Shown here: positions 26,301 to 41,300 of the stretch, one piece after another | Layout of the letters: each line of letters starts with the position of its first letter | Position numbering within the stretch: the stretch's first letter is position 1 | Notes under the pieces: model-generated | Seen by the model: only the letters and a program-made list of their open reading frames with translations | Database searches by the model: none | Told to the model about the DNA's origin: nothing | Origin: Atherix ibis | Lineage: Eukaryota > Arthropoda > Insecta > Diptera > Athericidae | Assembly: GCA_958298945.1 (NCBI GenBank) | Contig: OY282609.1 | Location: 67,366,220-67,430,219 of the forward strand | Reading direction: 5' to 3' | Length of the DNA: 64,000 nt | Program-made: the position numbers and the translations under genes

Positions 26301-29300
26301 AAAAATTATTTATTTCTTATTTCTTGATGATGATTTTCCTGAAAAAGCATTTTTTTCTAAGTATCAGTTAATTATTTTTTTATGCAGAATATCAAAGTCA
26401 AGGGGTGGGGGGAACTTGGTCGAAGAGCATGGCAAATATTCCTTATGATCACGTGTTAAATTTTGTCTGCTCTATTTTAAAAAAAATTTCTTTTATTTGT
26501 AGACTTTATCTAAAAACTTATTAACGTTACAAACAAGTTTATGTAAATTTTATTATTCTTTATATTCAATAAATTAAACATTTTTTTTTATATTAAAAAA
26601 ATCGTCCAAAAAGAATTTTCCCGTTAATTTTTTGTTGCTAATATTTTGTTTATTGTATCCATAAATAAAATCTGCAATATTTCTATTGACAAGAATTCCC
26701 AATGACTGAAGTAGTAAGATCTTCTGGTTAATAGATGTTGCACTGGTCGGTACAGCCTATCTAAAAAAATGATTATTACTGTCATTAGGGTGCGTGTTAA
26801 ACCAGTGACCCGTTAACGGAGGCTTTTTAATTGGCTGATATATCTATTAAAGTTGAACACACCATCATTTTCCAAAATACATATACACGTAAGTAAAGCT
26901 TAGCTATAAGCCGTTTGCACACGATGATGTTTTTCCCTCTTCTTTTCTTGCTAGATTCGCTATTTGTTTTGACGCTGGCAACAGCGCTAGATTTTGTGAT
27001 GGTTTTTATGCGTATTGACTTTATATTTTTAAAGCTGGATAACTCGCTGGTTTTCATAAGCAAACGTACATGTGTCATTTGATGTGGCCCACGTGACAAG
27101 AGAATATTTTCTCATTGGTTCTCATTAAAATTACAGGGAGGACCATTTAAAAGTTGTATTTTAAAAATTAAATTAAAAAAAACTAGTGTATATTTTTTTA
27201 AATTTCCGGTTTTATTAGAAAGATTGAACCTAGAAATTTAAAAATGAAACACTTAAATGACTGCCACGGCATTTAAATGTACCCCATTCGCTCGACCCAA
27301 TTTTTCAGTACATTTTCGAGTGTCTGGGCCAGTATCTCTTCAATGGCAACTTTGATTTCGTGTTTCAAGGCCTCAATTGTGTCTGGATGGCTTGCGTAAT
27401 ATTTAGCCAACGGGCTAAAATTACAGCTCCGGGGCGGCCAATTGACATCAGAATTTCGGCTGATTATTCGGTTTTAAATTGTTGAAACCAAGTGTCGTCC
27501 ATGACATTCTCTTCAACTTTTGGAAACAAAAATTCGTTGAGCATGCCACGATAGCGCTCACCATTGACCGTAACGGCAGCTCCTTCATCGCGTTTCGAAG
27601 AAAAACGGGCCAATGATGCTTCCAGTCCAAAATCCGCACCAGACCATGACTCGTTATGGATGCGTCGGCTTTTCTGAGCCCCAGATACGACATTTTTGTT
27701 TGTTGACATACCCACCGAGGTGGAAATAGACCTCATCCGAAAAGATGATTTTTCGGTAAAAATGCTCATCTTCGGCCAATTGATCTTGAGCCCATTGGGC
27801 AAACCAAAAACGCATCGGATGGTCAAGCGGCTTTAGCGGTTGGACTAATTGGACTTTGTAAGTTCAACGGCGGCAATATTCTCGGTCGTACGCACTCTAT
27901 TAGAGCGGAAACGAGTTGCTTTAACAACCAACAAACCAGTTTCGCGAACTCGCTTCACGAATTTGTCCACAAGTTGACGTGATGGCATTCGATCTTTGCT
28001 CATTTTTTTTTTAAATTTCTTACAGTTTGGGTTGAAGACTCACCACTTTGGAAGTAAGTTCTCAATATTTACCAGTTTTCTTCAAGCGTATGGATTACCA
28101 TTTCGTAAAATTCAGACCTTCAACAAACAATCTGTCAATTCGTGATGACATTTAACACTCAAGTACTTCAAATAAATAGTGGTTCAAAATGCAAGCGCTA
28201 GATGGACCACCCTATAATAGCAAAAGTTATTACTTGAAGCAAAATAGAACCGGTTCTATTTCTGAAATCTTGCTTCGAAAGTAGTGGCGTAATTTCTGGC
28301 ATCGCAAGAAAAAAAAGCAGAAAAAATAGTGCTGTGTGAAGTGGGCTTTAGATTCATGAACTTGTTCATTGACCGTAATTTAGCTGGTAACGAACAAGTC
28401 AGCAAAATCTTGTACGGATTGTTCTCACGGTTTCACTAAAATTGGCAACAATACTGGAAAAGAACTCTGGAATGCGACTGGCGTTTCGGCGAGTGACCGG
28501 TGAACCTATCGCATAGCATGGTCAAAACGATCAAGAAATAAAAAGTAAGTGGCAGTCGGTGAAAGAGAGTAAAGTGGTCGAGCTGGCTTCGTGATCGAGA
28601 AGCCATCGGTCAAACGATACACGCAAACCCACTTTTTCTAATTTTTTTAAAAATGAAGTCAACATATTTAAATAAGTTATAATAAAAAAAAAGAAATTTA
28701 ATAGAAGTAGAATAATACCATTATAGATGGGGAAAAGAAACAAAGAAAAATAAATTTTGTATACTTTTCAATAAGCAGTTTTATTTACATTTGAGAAATA
28801 TAAATAAATAGAATGTATGTGCGGTTTATGTATGTTACATACGAGTAGAGACAGATGCTATGAATAACAATCAGTGTGAAGAAGAAACACTCTCGTATGT
28901 GGTGAGTGTTTCCTTTTTAACACCGATTTCTATTTCAATTTCAACTATCAAATAACAAAATTGCTGCAAAACAAAGCACTGAGATTTATGGCATTACTTA
29001 AACTACAACTGCAGAATTAAAATGAGATCTAATTTGGCGATAAAACAGTAAGAGTTCTGTGCATTACCATAAGACTGTGAAGGCTTTCAAATTTTGAGAG
29101 TGGATACTGCATAGTGCAGTGGGAATTGTGTTGCTTCCATTAAGCGATCGCGTGTTTGGCAGTCAGTGAGAGATAGTCGACGGGTTAGGTTGAGAAGATT
29201 TCATCGTGTCCGAGTCGTGTATACACGTATGAGGCTACAATAAGTAAAAATTTACTTGTGGTACACATATATGAGGCAGACAAAATGAATAAAACACTTG

Positions 29301-32300
29301 TATGAGAGAACGCTCGGATGAGTAGGATTTTCGAATGAGATTAAGAAATATAAGTAAATAAATAGATGACAGTACATATGTGTACAGTTGGCAAAGAATG
29401 CAGTTCCTTAAATAAGCGGAACCACGATAAACACTTGGAAAAATAACGCTAGTACATAATTATGAAGAACAATTCAAAGAAAAACTTAAATAATCTAAAT
29501 TATTAATTTGCTGAAAAAAATGTTATTAAAAAAAAATTAATAGTTATAGTTTTTATTGAAATGAAGTGTACCAGTTATTGTGCAAAAAAAATTTGTGATT
29601 TCTAATGGAGTATTGTAATAAGACTTAAAACAAAACATAATTTGACAACAGTAATAAAAGAGCAAGTTGAAGTTTCATATTCAATGAAAATAATGCATTC
29701 ATGCGTGAATTATCAAATTTTACTCTTAAAATTAAACAACAATATAATAAACTACAAATGTCTACAACTATAACATAGTAACAAGCAGATTAAGATTATA
29801 GTATTATTTATGATAATAATAATTAAATATTAATTAATGTGGGGACTCCTTGAACAGTTGGACGGATTAAAAGATCATCGACTGTTGTTCACTGATGTCG
29901 CCGCTGACACCGATATTACATCTTTTTCGGTCGTCGAACTTTTTGGCTGAAGCACCCGCACACTATATTACGGGGAGCTGTGGGCCATCAAAACGGCAAT
30001 TGAGATTGCGACCAATATTGCCAGCCAACAAAGCGTTATTATTTTTAGCGACAGCCTTGCCGCCCTTAAGGACATTTGTGGCCCATCGAGTGACCCAGTC
30101 GATGATTTAGCAATAGGAGTGTCGAGTTGCGATGGATGCCAGGGCATGTGGGAATTGTGGGTAATAAATGTGCTGACAAGTTGGTTGGAGAAACACTCCG
30201 TCGACCAATCTGCCTTGCCTACTAACAGAATGGCAACTAACACCATTAGCCATCCGCAAACGCGATGACTGGACCAATAGCGACACTTTTTTGTCGACCC
30301 ATTGGATAACCCCTAATAAACCAGTGTATTCAACAGCCATACCGAAATTCTGGGCGCAGAAGATCCTCAGAATCCGGATTGGACATACTGCTCTTACTCA
30401 TAACTTCCTTTTTGCAACACCAATCGTCCCTTCTGCCAATCCTGTGGCACTCATTTCACTATCACCCATATTCTACAGGAATGCCACATAACCAAGAACT
30501 ACTTTGCGAGCAGGATTGCTCCCATAATGGAGCTCCTCGATCTAACAACTCCATTTCCTAGCCCTAGTCCTCTATTTAAACTCCTACAACATACTAATCT
30601 GCTCCACAAAATATAACAAAATTCTCAACTTTCTATACTACTAACCACAGACCGGTCTCTCTCATATGATCTCCCACACGTACTACACAGTCGCCAAATG
30701 GCCTCGCGGTCGTGGCGCTATGAAGTGGCCCCTGGCACATGTCTAAGGGATCTTACAAACAAAGAAACAATTAATGTGGGGACTAAATATCCATCGCAGT
30801 CTCTCCAGCTAGAGTGTGCATACACATATGTGAATATAAATTAAAACTCAGTAGTTTAACCTTAGATTAAAGAATACCTGGATAGGCCTTTACCGTATAT
30901 GTACACACATATACGCAATTTTGTGTACGAATTATTGCGAAGCGGCGAGAAATGGCAATTAAGGAATATTTTTGTGTAGATTTTTTTATGTAGACATGAC
31001 ACCCACTGCCATCTTGTTATCGTAATACAAATTTATTGAATTGCAAAACCATAGTTTATATTCATTTTAACTCACTTATTGGAAAAAAAATACAATTTAA
31101 ACACAACGATAGGCAATTTTTATTTTTTGTACAATCATTTGATACGAAATGGAATTCTATTTTAGGTTTATTATTTATTTTGTAAATATCAATCAAATGT
31201 AAAGCGCCTCAATTTTGTAGACTTGCGGAGAGTTTTAAAACGCGCCATTCTCCATGAAAGTGGTAACATACCGAAAATAAAGGGCTATTTTTGCCATTTT
31301 TCAAGTTTTATTTTGTCACATCAGAGAGTGCAAGTAAAAGTGTAGTTTTTATCTATTTTGAAGTATTTACAAATTTTAAAATATAATACAAGTTCGTTGT
31401 TCCAAATTTAAATCCATTTCTAAAATTGTAAAAAATCGCCAACACACAAAAAGATAGATGTACTCTTGGCTACGTAACTTTTGCAAATGTTAAGCTATGA
31501 CGCTAAGATTTAGAGGGAATATCAACAACAGATGTACCAACTTAACAAAGAAAAAACAGAACTCAAACCGGAACGATGGGAGCGTCACACTCCTATCCTT
31601 CCGGGATCAAGGTAGTATTACGGCTATTGAAAATGTGAAAAAAACGTTAACAAAAAAATATAATTAATATTTATTGGATTAGTAAAAAAAATTCATTTTT
31701 AATTATGAGAGCAAAAAATTTACGATTACAAATCTGCTAAAAGGGTAAGTAAACGCACGTGCAATGGTACCAGTAAAAACTTGGTGATGAAACGTGCTTT
31801 TTACTATATTGTCGCTTTCTTCCATTTGTCATTTCTTCTCGTTTCTCGCCTTTTATCATTTCTCCATTACTACAGTAATGGTCACTTTCAAAAACACGCG
31901 TTTGAATTCGATTTAACAAAGGCATCTTGACTTACCCCTATAGTCATCCCGCTTCATTACGCATCAAAATAATGTTCTCATTTGAATTCTATGCGAAATA
32001 TTTTTTTCGCATTGAAATAAAAAGGCAAGAAAAAGGGAGACAAAATGATTTAATCCAATAATGAACGATGAATAACTTTTATCAACAATGCAAGGAAACA
32101 GCGATGATGAATAAAAGAGAAGAAAAAACAAGAAGCAAAATGCTGCTGGCAAATACATACGCAATATACGAGTACACGTACTTACACTAATAATGAATCG
32201 AAAACGTGCAATAAAACTCAGGCCACTCCGAAGTCAGTCAGTCAGTCAGTCAGTAGGTGAATTAAGGGGCGAAGTGATAAAAATAAATGCAAATAAAAAA

Positions 32301-35300
32301 AATGAAAAAACTAAAGTAAAAAATGTCGTAAATATGTAAATAAAATGGCGAAAGAAGAGAGAAAATCGGGTACGGAGAAGAGAGTAGGAATTTTTATTAT
32401 CTTAAAATGCATTTTCATTGATATTCGGTAGCGCGTATGACCCACTTTTTCAAAACGGATTTTTTTATTGCTTTCTTTCTCTTTCTCTCCTCTCCCACTG
32501 TCTTTATTCTTATTTTTGTTCTCAGTTCACGTTTTTTTCCGCTTTTCTATTTTTATTCTTTTGATATCAAAATTTTTTCCCAATTTTTTGTCTCACTAAT
32601 TCTAACCAATGTTTATGTGTTAATTTTAGAACATTTTCTTTTCTCTTCCCGTATTAGTCTCTTCTCTTTTATTTTTGTAATATTTCTGTGCTCGCGCGCA
32701 TTTTTTTCTTCGTTTTCATTCTTGAATTTTTTTTTGGTTATTGAATTACTACAAGAAGATACTAAAACAATTTTTTAAAACAAAATTCTTAGTTTAAGAA
32801 CTTTTTCCAGCTAAATATTTTTCGAAAAAAAAAACTTTTAATAATATGGAAACAATCAGACTTGCCGGTCGGTCAAGTCTTATTGTTTCCATATTATTAA
32901 AAGTTTGTTTATTTACAGATTAAACTGCAATACCAACTTATAATCTAAACTAACTTACCCGATAATAAAGATTTTAATTTCATATTTTTCAAAATAAAAT
33001 ATTTTTTATTAATTTGTTTATTGAATTTTTTTTTTTAATTATTTTCATATAAATTTGTTGGTTTTTTTTTAAATGTCATTATTATGCTTTGAAATCCGCG
33101 AATTTTACAATTTTTACAAAATTCTTTTACGGTAAAATTTTTTCCTTGTAACGTTTTCAAAATTTTTGTGAAAAAAAAACAAAATATGTTCTGGTGAACA
33201 GGTATTTTGAAATTGAATTTTCTACAAAACTTATCAGTGTGATTTTTATTGACAAAAATAAAAGACTTATTAATAGACGTTCGTTTTAATGAACCATAAA
33301 ATAATTAAAAAAAATTTGAAATTCCATTACAAAATGTTGTATGAGAAATCCTGTTTTTTTTTCAAATAAAACTTTTTAAAAATATTTGAGCAACTGTGTA
33401 ATCAAATAGACTTTCCAAAATAGTTAAATAAAAAATAATCACATATACCGGAGTTTTTAAAAAAAAAAAAACGAAAAGAGTAGTAGTAATTATATAATAA
33501 AAATGTAGGAAAATATGTTATAAGCAACAAAATCTAGAAAGATGAGAATGAAGACGATAAACGCTGAGAGTCGAAGTATAAAAATATACTAAGAGACAGT
33601 ACTATATATAATATAGTATCTAGGCAACAAGTTCAGAATCCATAGTAACAATAGGATGTACTGAATTTTATTCTATTCAAATTTTTTACTTTACTACATT
33701 ATTTTGTCAATTTTATCCAAAAAATGTATATACATATATGAATTTATCATCCCTCAGCGAGGAATGATAAAAAAATTTTTTTTTTGCAGTACTTTTTTAT
33801 TAATATTCTATTAAAGAAATGTTTTTTTGTCTTTTTACAATAAATTGTTAAATTTTGGTCCATTAAGCTAAACAGTTTTTGTTTAACTTTTCACCACCTT
33901 TTTAAGGTTAAAAAATTTATACATCGACGAAGTTTATACATCGACGAAGTTAAACGGTCTTTCTATAACATAGGAAAAAAGAGTATCTATAAAAAAAATA
34001 TAAAAAAATCTAATTTATTAACAGGAAAAATAACAGAACAAATTTACAATTTTCGAAATTACTGAAAGTAAGACGAATAAAAAAGGATAAAATTAGAGAA
34101 AAATACAATAAACAAAATTCATTAAAAAGAAATAAGAGAAAGGATCAATCAAAACTACTTTTATATTATTGAGCGAAGTTGAGATGGGAAGGGATGATTT
34201 TGTACTTATTTTTTGTTTACGTAAATAATATGAATACACCTTTAGAAAATTGTACCAAAATGCGAATGAAATTCACACCATGGTCAATATTGTTATTGTT
34301 GTTCATCAAATTAAAATTATCCCAGCTGAGCAGTGTAACACACTGATTACCAGACAATATTCACTATTTACTCAAACAAACAAAAAAATTTAAAAAACAT
34401 GAAAAAAAAGAAACAACTTAAAAGTAAGAATAAAATATAAAATTAAAAAAAAAGGACGAATCTCCGGTAATAATTTCCAAACATCATAAATGAAAACAAA
34501 TTCAAGTTTGAAAAGAGAAAAAAAAACACAATTTTATACATACACGTACTCACTATTTTTACAAATACATAAAATTTTATTTTACATTTACCTATACACA
34601 TAAGAAAACTAAGAAAACAGTATCATACTCACAGAGCACATAAAGAGCGATGATGGAAAAAAAATATGTCAACAAGAAGAAAGTTTTCTCAAGGACTTTT
34701 GGTGGAAGATTCTATGCTGAATCTATGGCTTAAAATGATATTGTTGTTGTTATTGGTATAGTCACCTAAATAACTGTTCTTCTTACGAATCATCCTTAAT
34801 GCAACCTTGCCTGCTTTGCGTTCCATTCTCTCCCATCTTGTTTAGTGTGATGACTTACTACCATAGCAACCCATTTCAATTCACTTTCACAGAAAATATG
34901 TAAAAGAACAACTACCAATACTAGTACAGTCAATAATAACTTCCGCCTTTTCGTACCCACTTTTACTAAAACATAATTTCATAAGACCATGCATACACAT
35001 ACATACCCTAAAGAGTATTTTCCTTTTACGGTTTTCCAAATTTTCATCTTTCCTTAAAGCTTTGTCGTTGCTTAGGAAATTCCTTAGATTCTTGGATTTT
35101 CCATTTCTTATTTTTCAAACTCCGTCCCACATGCCATCCACCCTATAACAATCTTTTTACAGTTGTTTACGACTATTTTCGTTTAGTATCATTTCTGCAC
35201 CACCTCCTTTCTACCAACTAACCCTGTTTGGTGGTTCGTCTCTTCTTTCATATTCTCTTGATCATTCCAAATCAGCTTTTGGCTTACTGTATGCTTAAAA

Positions 35301-38300
35301 TGTGTACTGAGGAATTCTTCTATGAATCCTTCTCACTTACATATTACATTAACATCAATTGGAAACAAGGATTCTCCTTACCAATACAAAGACAACTTAC
35401 AGGATTGAATCTTACAAATGGAAGCAGTAAGAAGCGGCAAGATTTTGTATTAAAACTGGCTGACTACCACCACCAAGAAGTTTTCCTTTTTCGTAGAAGA
35501 TATCTTTGTTAGTGTGTGTGTGTGTGTGTGTTTGAGGATGTTTTTTTGGGTTTAAGCGACTTGTGTGTGCATCTATGTGTGCACGTATCCAAGTAATATA
35601 GGGGGAATAGGATATGAATGACAGTGAATTTAAGACAACTGCGACTGTTCTGCTCCAATTCCAAGAATATTGCACTGAAGCACGATGACAAGGATACATA
35701 CAGCCGCATATAGATGGGAATAAAAGGAATTTCATTCAGCAGGGCAAGAAAGTGATTTCGTGGTGGGTATGGTGGCCTGAGAGAGAGAGGCTCTGTAATG
35801 GAATGAAATGGCGGGCACACGTTATTATGTAACGCACTCTGATCAATGGGATTATTTTCCTTATCTTTCCTCGCTCGTTGCTGTTGGGTTCTTTTTCTGC
35901 AATTTATTTTGTTTTTTCTTATGGTAACATTTTCAGTTATTTTTCCAGTTTCTCTCTTTCTTTCTATTAAGGTTCCTTTTCATATTGTTGGGGTAGGTTT
36001 TTCTTCTTGTGCAATTCTGATAATAAGAAAAATAACAAACACAAACGAAGCAAGCGTATTGTTGGCACCGCATGTGTAGTCGTCGCATGGTAATCGTGTG
36101 TAAACGCCATGGTATTTTGTAGAGAATTTCAAGTAAATCGTAAAAGGTAATCTCATCTTATGCATAAAGCAGGTGCTCGTTTTCGTTTTCATAACCTAAC
36201 ACCTAATAGGGAATAATCATTTACTATCCATGAAAAAAATCTCAATGTTTAGACACTTTTACTCATCATCATATGGACTTGTTTATTGTTTTCATTGGCG
36301 ATAAGCGAGTTACACATTCATTATTTATGTAATAAAAATAAGTTTTTACTATTATTAAAATTAGTTCCAGTTTTTTTTAAATATTATAAATTAGTGCAAA
36401 AAACTGCACGGTTGGATATAAACAATTTTTATTAAAAATAAATTGAACACTTTTAATAACGAATAATATGCTCAGTAGAAAATAGAAGAATAAAATAACA
36501 ACAAAATAGAAGTATTTTAAAAACAAATCGAATGACATGTTTTTGTGTTCACCATCAATGCTTTTTGGATAATTTTATTTTGATTGCCACCATTATAAAA
36601 ACGTTAACTTTTTTATTATAAAAATTCAGGCACGTGTAATATTTTCAAATTTCGTTTTTTTTTTATTATATTTTCTTAAAATTCATGGACACATTTTTAT
36701 TATTTTAATTTCTACTCTGAGAATGGGTCCACTTATTCAGTAATTCGATATTTATTGTTATGGAAAATATTTCAATTTAAAAATTTCAGTAAAAATAATC
36801 TTCAGTAAAAATTGTCAGTAAAATTAATTTAGTAAAACCTAACCTTACAAAGATTAATAATAAAAATAATGTAAGGAAAGATTTTTGTGTATTAAATAAT
36901 CTATACTACATTGGGTTCTAACATCAGCTAAGTTATGGAGCTGAGCTAAATTAATGACTGGCAGAAAAGTGCATTCGCTGCAAGTTGCATCAAAGCTGCA
37001 CACAGTAAATTACACTGGCCGTAGCAATATTTTCGAACAGTTACGTTCAGTTGTATTCTGTTGTTTATTGTGATTTCTCTTGCTGGCAACATGTTGATAT
37101 ATTTACACTGTAAAAAATTCCGAATGCACATTTTTTCTAAAAATTTAAATTTCCGTTGGAATTAATAGAAGAAATGTTAACTCCTAATTTTTTTTTTTGT
37201 AAATAAAAAGTAATTTAATATGTGCTGTCGAAAATTTTCGACATATATTTTCCGATCTAATACAAAGAAAATTTTATGTGCTTTTCGAATTTTGAATTTT
37301 TTCCCCAATTTTTTTTTCCTATTTCAATTTCAATAGTGGGAAAGTAGGTCGCCAGGAAATATACTTTCAATTTTGATATTTTATATAAAAAAAAAAGAAA
37401 ATGAAAATAAAATTCAAAGGAGAAATCAAAACAGACGATGAAAACGTGCCTGTTTCGTCTATAATATTAGCAAATATGAAATTTAGAAAAATTTTCTAAA
37501 ATATTTTTTCGTACACCTTATTAACATACACGTATATAAATATGAAACATGATGTCTCCTTCAATTTTGCCATTAATACTCTGCCTGACTCCTTCCCCCT
37601 TTACTCTGTAGCATGTTATCACTTGAAATGAAATAGTTCCCAAAAAATTCACTAATTTCCTCGTAAAGTCGAATTTCTAATCTTTATTCTCATTAGAAAA
37701 ATTCAATTTTTATTAGAATTTAAAAAAAAAAATACAAGATTTTAATAAATTTTTAATAAATCCTATTTTCGGAAGTTTTAAAAAATGACAAAAATTAGTG
37801 AAAAAAATAAAATTTCTACTAAATTGAGTACAGAAAAATTCAGTTGTTCAAATTAATTCAATTGATGCATGAAGACAGCCTTGTTGACGTAATTCACAAA
37901 AAAAAACTTCTCGAAAAAGGTAATATTGATAATAATTTTTAATTGATACTTTTTTTTAACGAACATTTGAATTGAGTGCTTTTTGACTGTTTTCGGCAAT
38001 TAAGTACAATTCCTGGGTTAATAAATCAATGGGAAAAAAATCCATACTTTTTCTACTTTTTTTTTGAATCTGCAAGAACAGAGCCGTAGTGACCTTTAGT
38101 TGTGCTGCTAAAATAGCCTAAATGGTAGTGCCACTAAAAATCTACATTTTAGTACAAGTATTATTGGAAATAACTTAATTAAATTATAAAACCTCTTAAT
38201 GCTAATTAGGCATGCTTTTATGATGTGTTGTAGAATTTTTTTTTTAAAAACGAAAAGAAATCATTTTTAAAAATGCCACCACAAAAAAGGAAAACAATTT

Positions 38301-41300
38301 TACGTAAAAATCCTGTCTATTATTTTCATGAAAACAAAAATTATTAAGGAAGAAAAATAAAATTTCAGCAATTATAGGGAATAATTCCAGTAAAAATTTT
38401 CAGTAAGAATTTGCCCTAAAAATCTCAGAAATACACAATTTTTAAGTAGAAAAAACATCCTGAAAAATAAAAAAATTTACGAGTGAAACGTGAATATTTT
38501 GACAATAACAATATTAACAAAAAAATATATCAAATCATTAGAGAGCCAATGACTGATTAATTTGGTTACTCAGTCGCAAAATTCAATAAAAAAAAATCAG
38601 TAACAACAAAATATATTATGTTCTGCACATAATATAAGACACTGGTAGATACCCTAAACTATACTATGCGTATGAATTTAAGTCCTTGAAAAATAATCGC
38701 TATCCTAAAGCGACAAAATGTCAGGGGGAAGCTAAGCATTTAAAAAGATAAAAGAAATAATGCTTATATGAGCCCCAAGAAATAAAAAAATAATATGAAG
38801 AAAATATATTATCCATAAAGTAAATAATTATATAATAATAAGGATATACATGTATGTACGTATGGTCGTCTGTAAATCGCAAGTGGTAGTACACAGTATA
38901 GGTACGGATATAATACAATATACCATCTAGAATGGTACAAAGAAAAAATGATAATAAAAATAATAATAATAAACATAAAATGTTATATTGAGAAGGTCCG
39001 GGTTTTTGCGGAATTTCAAGATACAGGAATATATCAAATTTGTGCTGGAAGGAATCATTTCACAGAACAGATGATGATGAAAAACAAAAAGGAAACGAAA
39101 AATAAAAATAAAAATGATAAGTGTGACAATCAAAGAAATACACAAATCTAGTTCCCCATTTATCCTTCCAGCCCTCTCCGTATGGACATCGAAAACAGTA
39201 AAAAAATTTCCAGCCAATCTCCCCTAAAGAACAATAAAAACACTACCAACAGTAATGCTCGAAAAATGATAACACACCGACAATGACAAAAGTAACGTCA
39301 TCCATGTCACCGGCTTTTATTGCAGAGAAGAAAATGGAAAACACGAAAAATGTAAGAAAAAGGACCGCATAGAATACTACACTAGGGTACCATAGTATTA
39401 TATTATCATCACCACCATTATTTTGCACAGCAAAATAACAACAACAACCGAACAGAAAGGAAAATTTACTCTCGTCCTTTTCTTGATATTTGAAAATGTT
39501 GCCGATAACAAGTGTGGTAAAACCTAGGCAGCTAAAGAGAACGCGGCAAGATTCCTAAGAAATGGTGATGATTTGGATCCTCTGATATGGAAGATAAACG
39601 ATACGACCAAGGACGAAATTGTAAGGAGCAAAGACGATGAGCGCCAAATTTGGAAGCGGCCGAACATTTATTTGTTTGCATATGCATTGGTTAGGAATTC
39701 TCTCCACTATCGTTTGGCAAAAGACTGATTTTCCATAAACAATCCCCCAAATGAGTTTCCTTCTTCACATTGCCTTTATTTTCCATCACATATTTTCGGA
39801 TCAGCCAGCCGGTCTAACATTTCCAATGAGAGTTATTGACAGAAACGACGGAGCAGTGATCCCTCGACCCCTACTCTCACATATTATACACAATAAAAAA
39901 ATGGAACATTTTGCATGCAAGCGTATCCCTCGTGTTGGAAAAATTTCAACACCAACCGCAGCAGCACTACAGCTTAAAGAAGGCAAAATCCAAAAAGCGG
40001 CAAATAAACGAAACAGCGAAAGCGAGGAGGTATGGAGAGGAGGATGGATCCCCTTCTCTATACGCATACAAACATTTTCATAATTCATTAAAAGGAAGGT
40101 AAAAGGGAGAAGGTATGAAAGGTGGTAGCCATCATTATTGCCAGCTGATGTTGATGCCTGGAAATCGTATTCCAAGGAAATCGGCTGGAGTTGAAGGCAT
40201 TGGTGATGGCGAAGATTGGGTGATGTTGGCGCCAGCAGTTCGCATATATTCAGGACGAAGCAAAACTGGGGTCTATGGAGGGAGAATTAGGACGTGATCA
40301 AGGAATGATTGGGTGCAATTCATCTGTGCTAGGATAATAACGCCGAACGAGAGTGAAACTGAATCGAGACGAGACGAGACAAGCAAAATAAACAAACATT
40401 TTCTTTGTTGTTGTCCTTGTTACTTTGTATATTTTTTTCTTATTGTATTTTCCAATGTCGTTTGTTTACCTTTGCTCTTTCCTTTTCTTATTTATTCATT
40501 CAATTTCATGTCATTTCTCCTATTTTTACTTCTCTTTTTTCCTTTACAGTCGTTTTTCCTTCTCTTCCACATTTCTTTTATTCCAATTCATGCTCGAGAA
40601 AAGTGTCATAAAATAACGAATGAATGGATTATCATCACGAGACATACTAACCTTCTTCCTTAATTTTATTTTCATAACTTCTGACGGAAGGACCTAAGAG
40701 AAAATATGTTTCTTTATGTACGAGCATCTGAATGTTTAAAAGATATTATCTTCAAGAATTCCCGTACGCTATGATACTACCAAGCATTCAGTCAACCACC
40801 CAAGGGATATACCAAATAGGAGACATTGAAATTTTCCTTTAAGAATCTAATAAAACCACTTAAAAAGGACTACACATTTTTCGATATGTTTTTGTCCACA
40901 AATTTATTGAAATTGAAGACTTTTATTCAGTCCTTCTTTTTTTTTGAAATTTTTGTGCTTAGTTTTTTTGATAATAAATCGGAAAAATTATTAAATTTTT
41001 ATAGCTTTAAACTTTTTGTTCTTGCAATTTAAATAAAATATTTGCCTTTTCTGCTTTTTTTTACCTTTTTTCTAAAGACTTTTACTTATTGTCGAATTAT
41101 TTTTATTCCAAGAACAGCCATGAATGAAATTACAAACAACTAAACCAATTTTATGTTACTGTCTTATCAGTGGTTATTGACCTTAAGAACTTCCCTCAAA
41201 TAATTTATAACGAAAATGTAGGGAATCATAATTCTAACAAGTTTATTTTATATTAGTAAGAATTTGTCAATGCAAAGTGGTCGATGAGAAATTATCAGTG

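Larger units (their letters stand above)
32907..41253. other. Intron 1 unique segment
   Basis: No gene recognised in 8.3 kb. It includes a 17-bp tandem duplication, a (GT)n run, and short copies of the CAGTAAAAATT core at 36,788-36,835 and 38,388-38,415 that relate to the minisatellites. Many short frames are unsupported. Confidence 0.5.

Noticed and set aside
29100..29230. TCAGTGAG at 29,162 as a Drosophila-type initiator for a plus-strand promoter
   Set aside because: A single short initiator match without a convincing TATA or DPE and no gene downstream on that strand.
32430..32780. 113-codon plus-strand frame resembling a membrane protein
   Set aside because: Phe/Leu/Ser pattern comes from a pyrimidine-rich low-complexity stretch; no homology or gene context.
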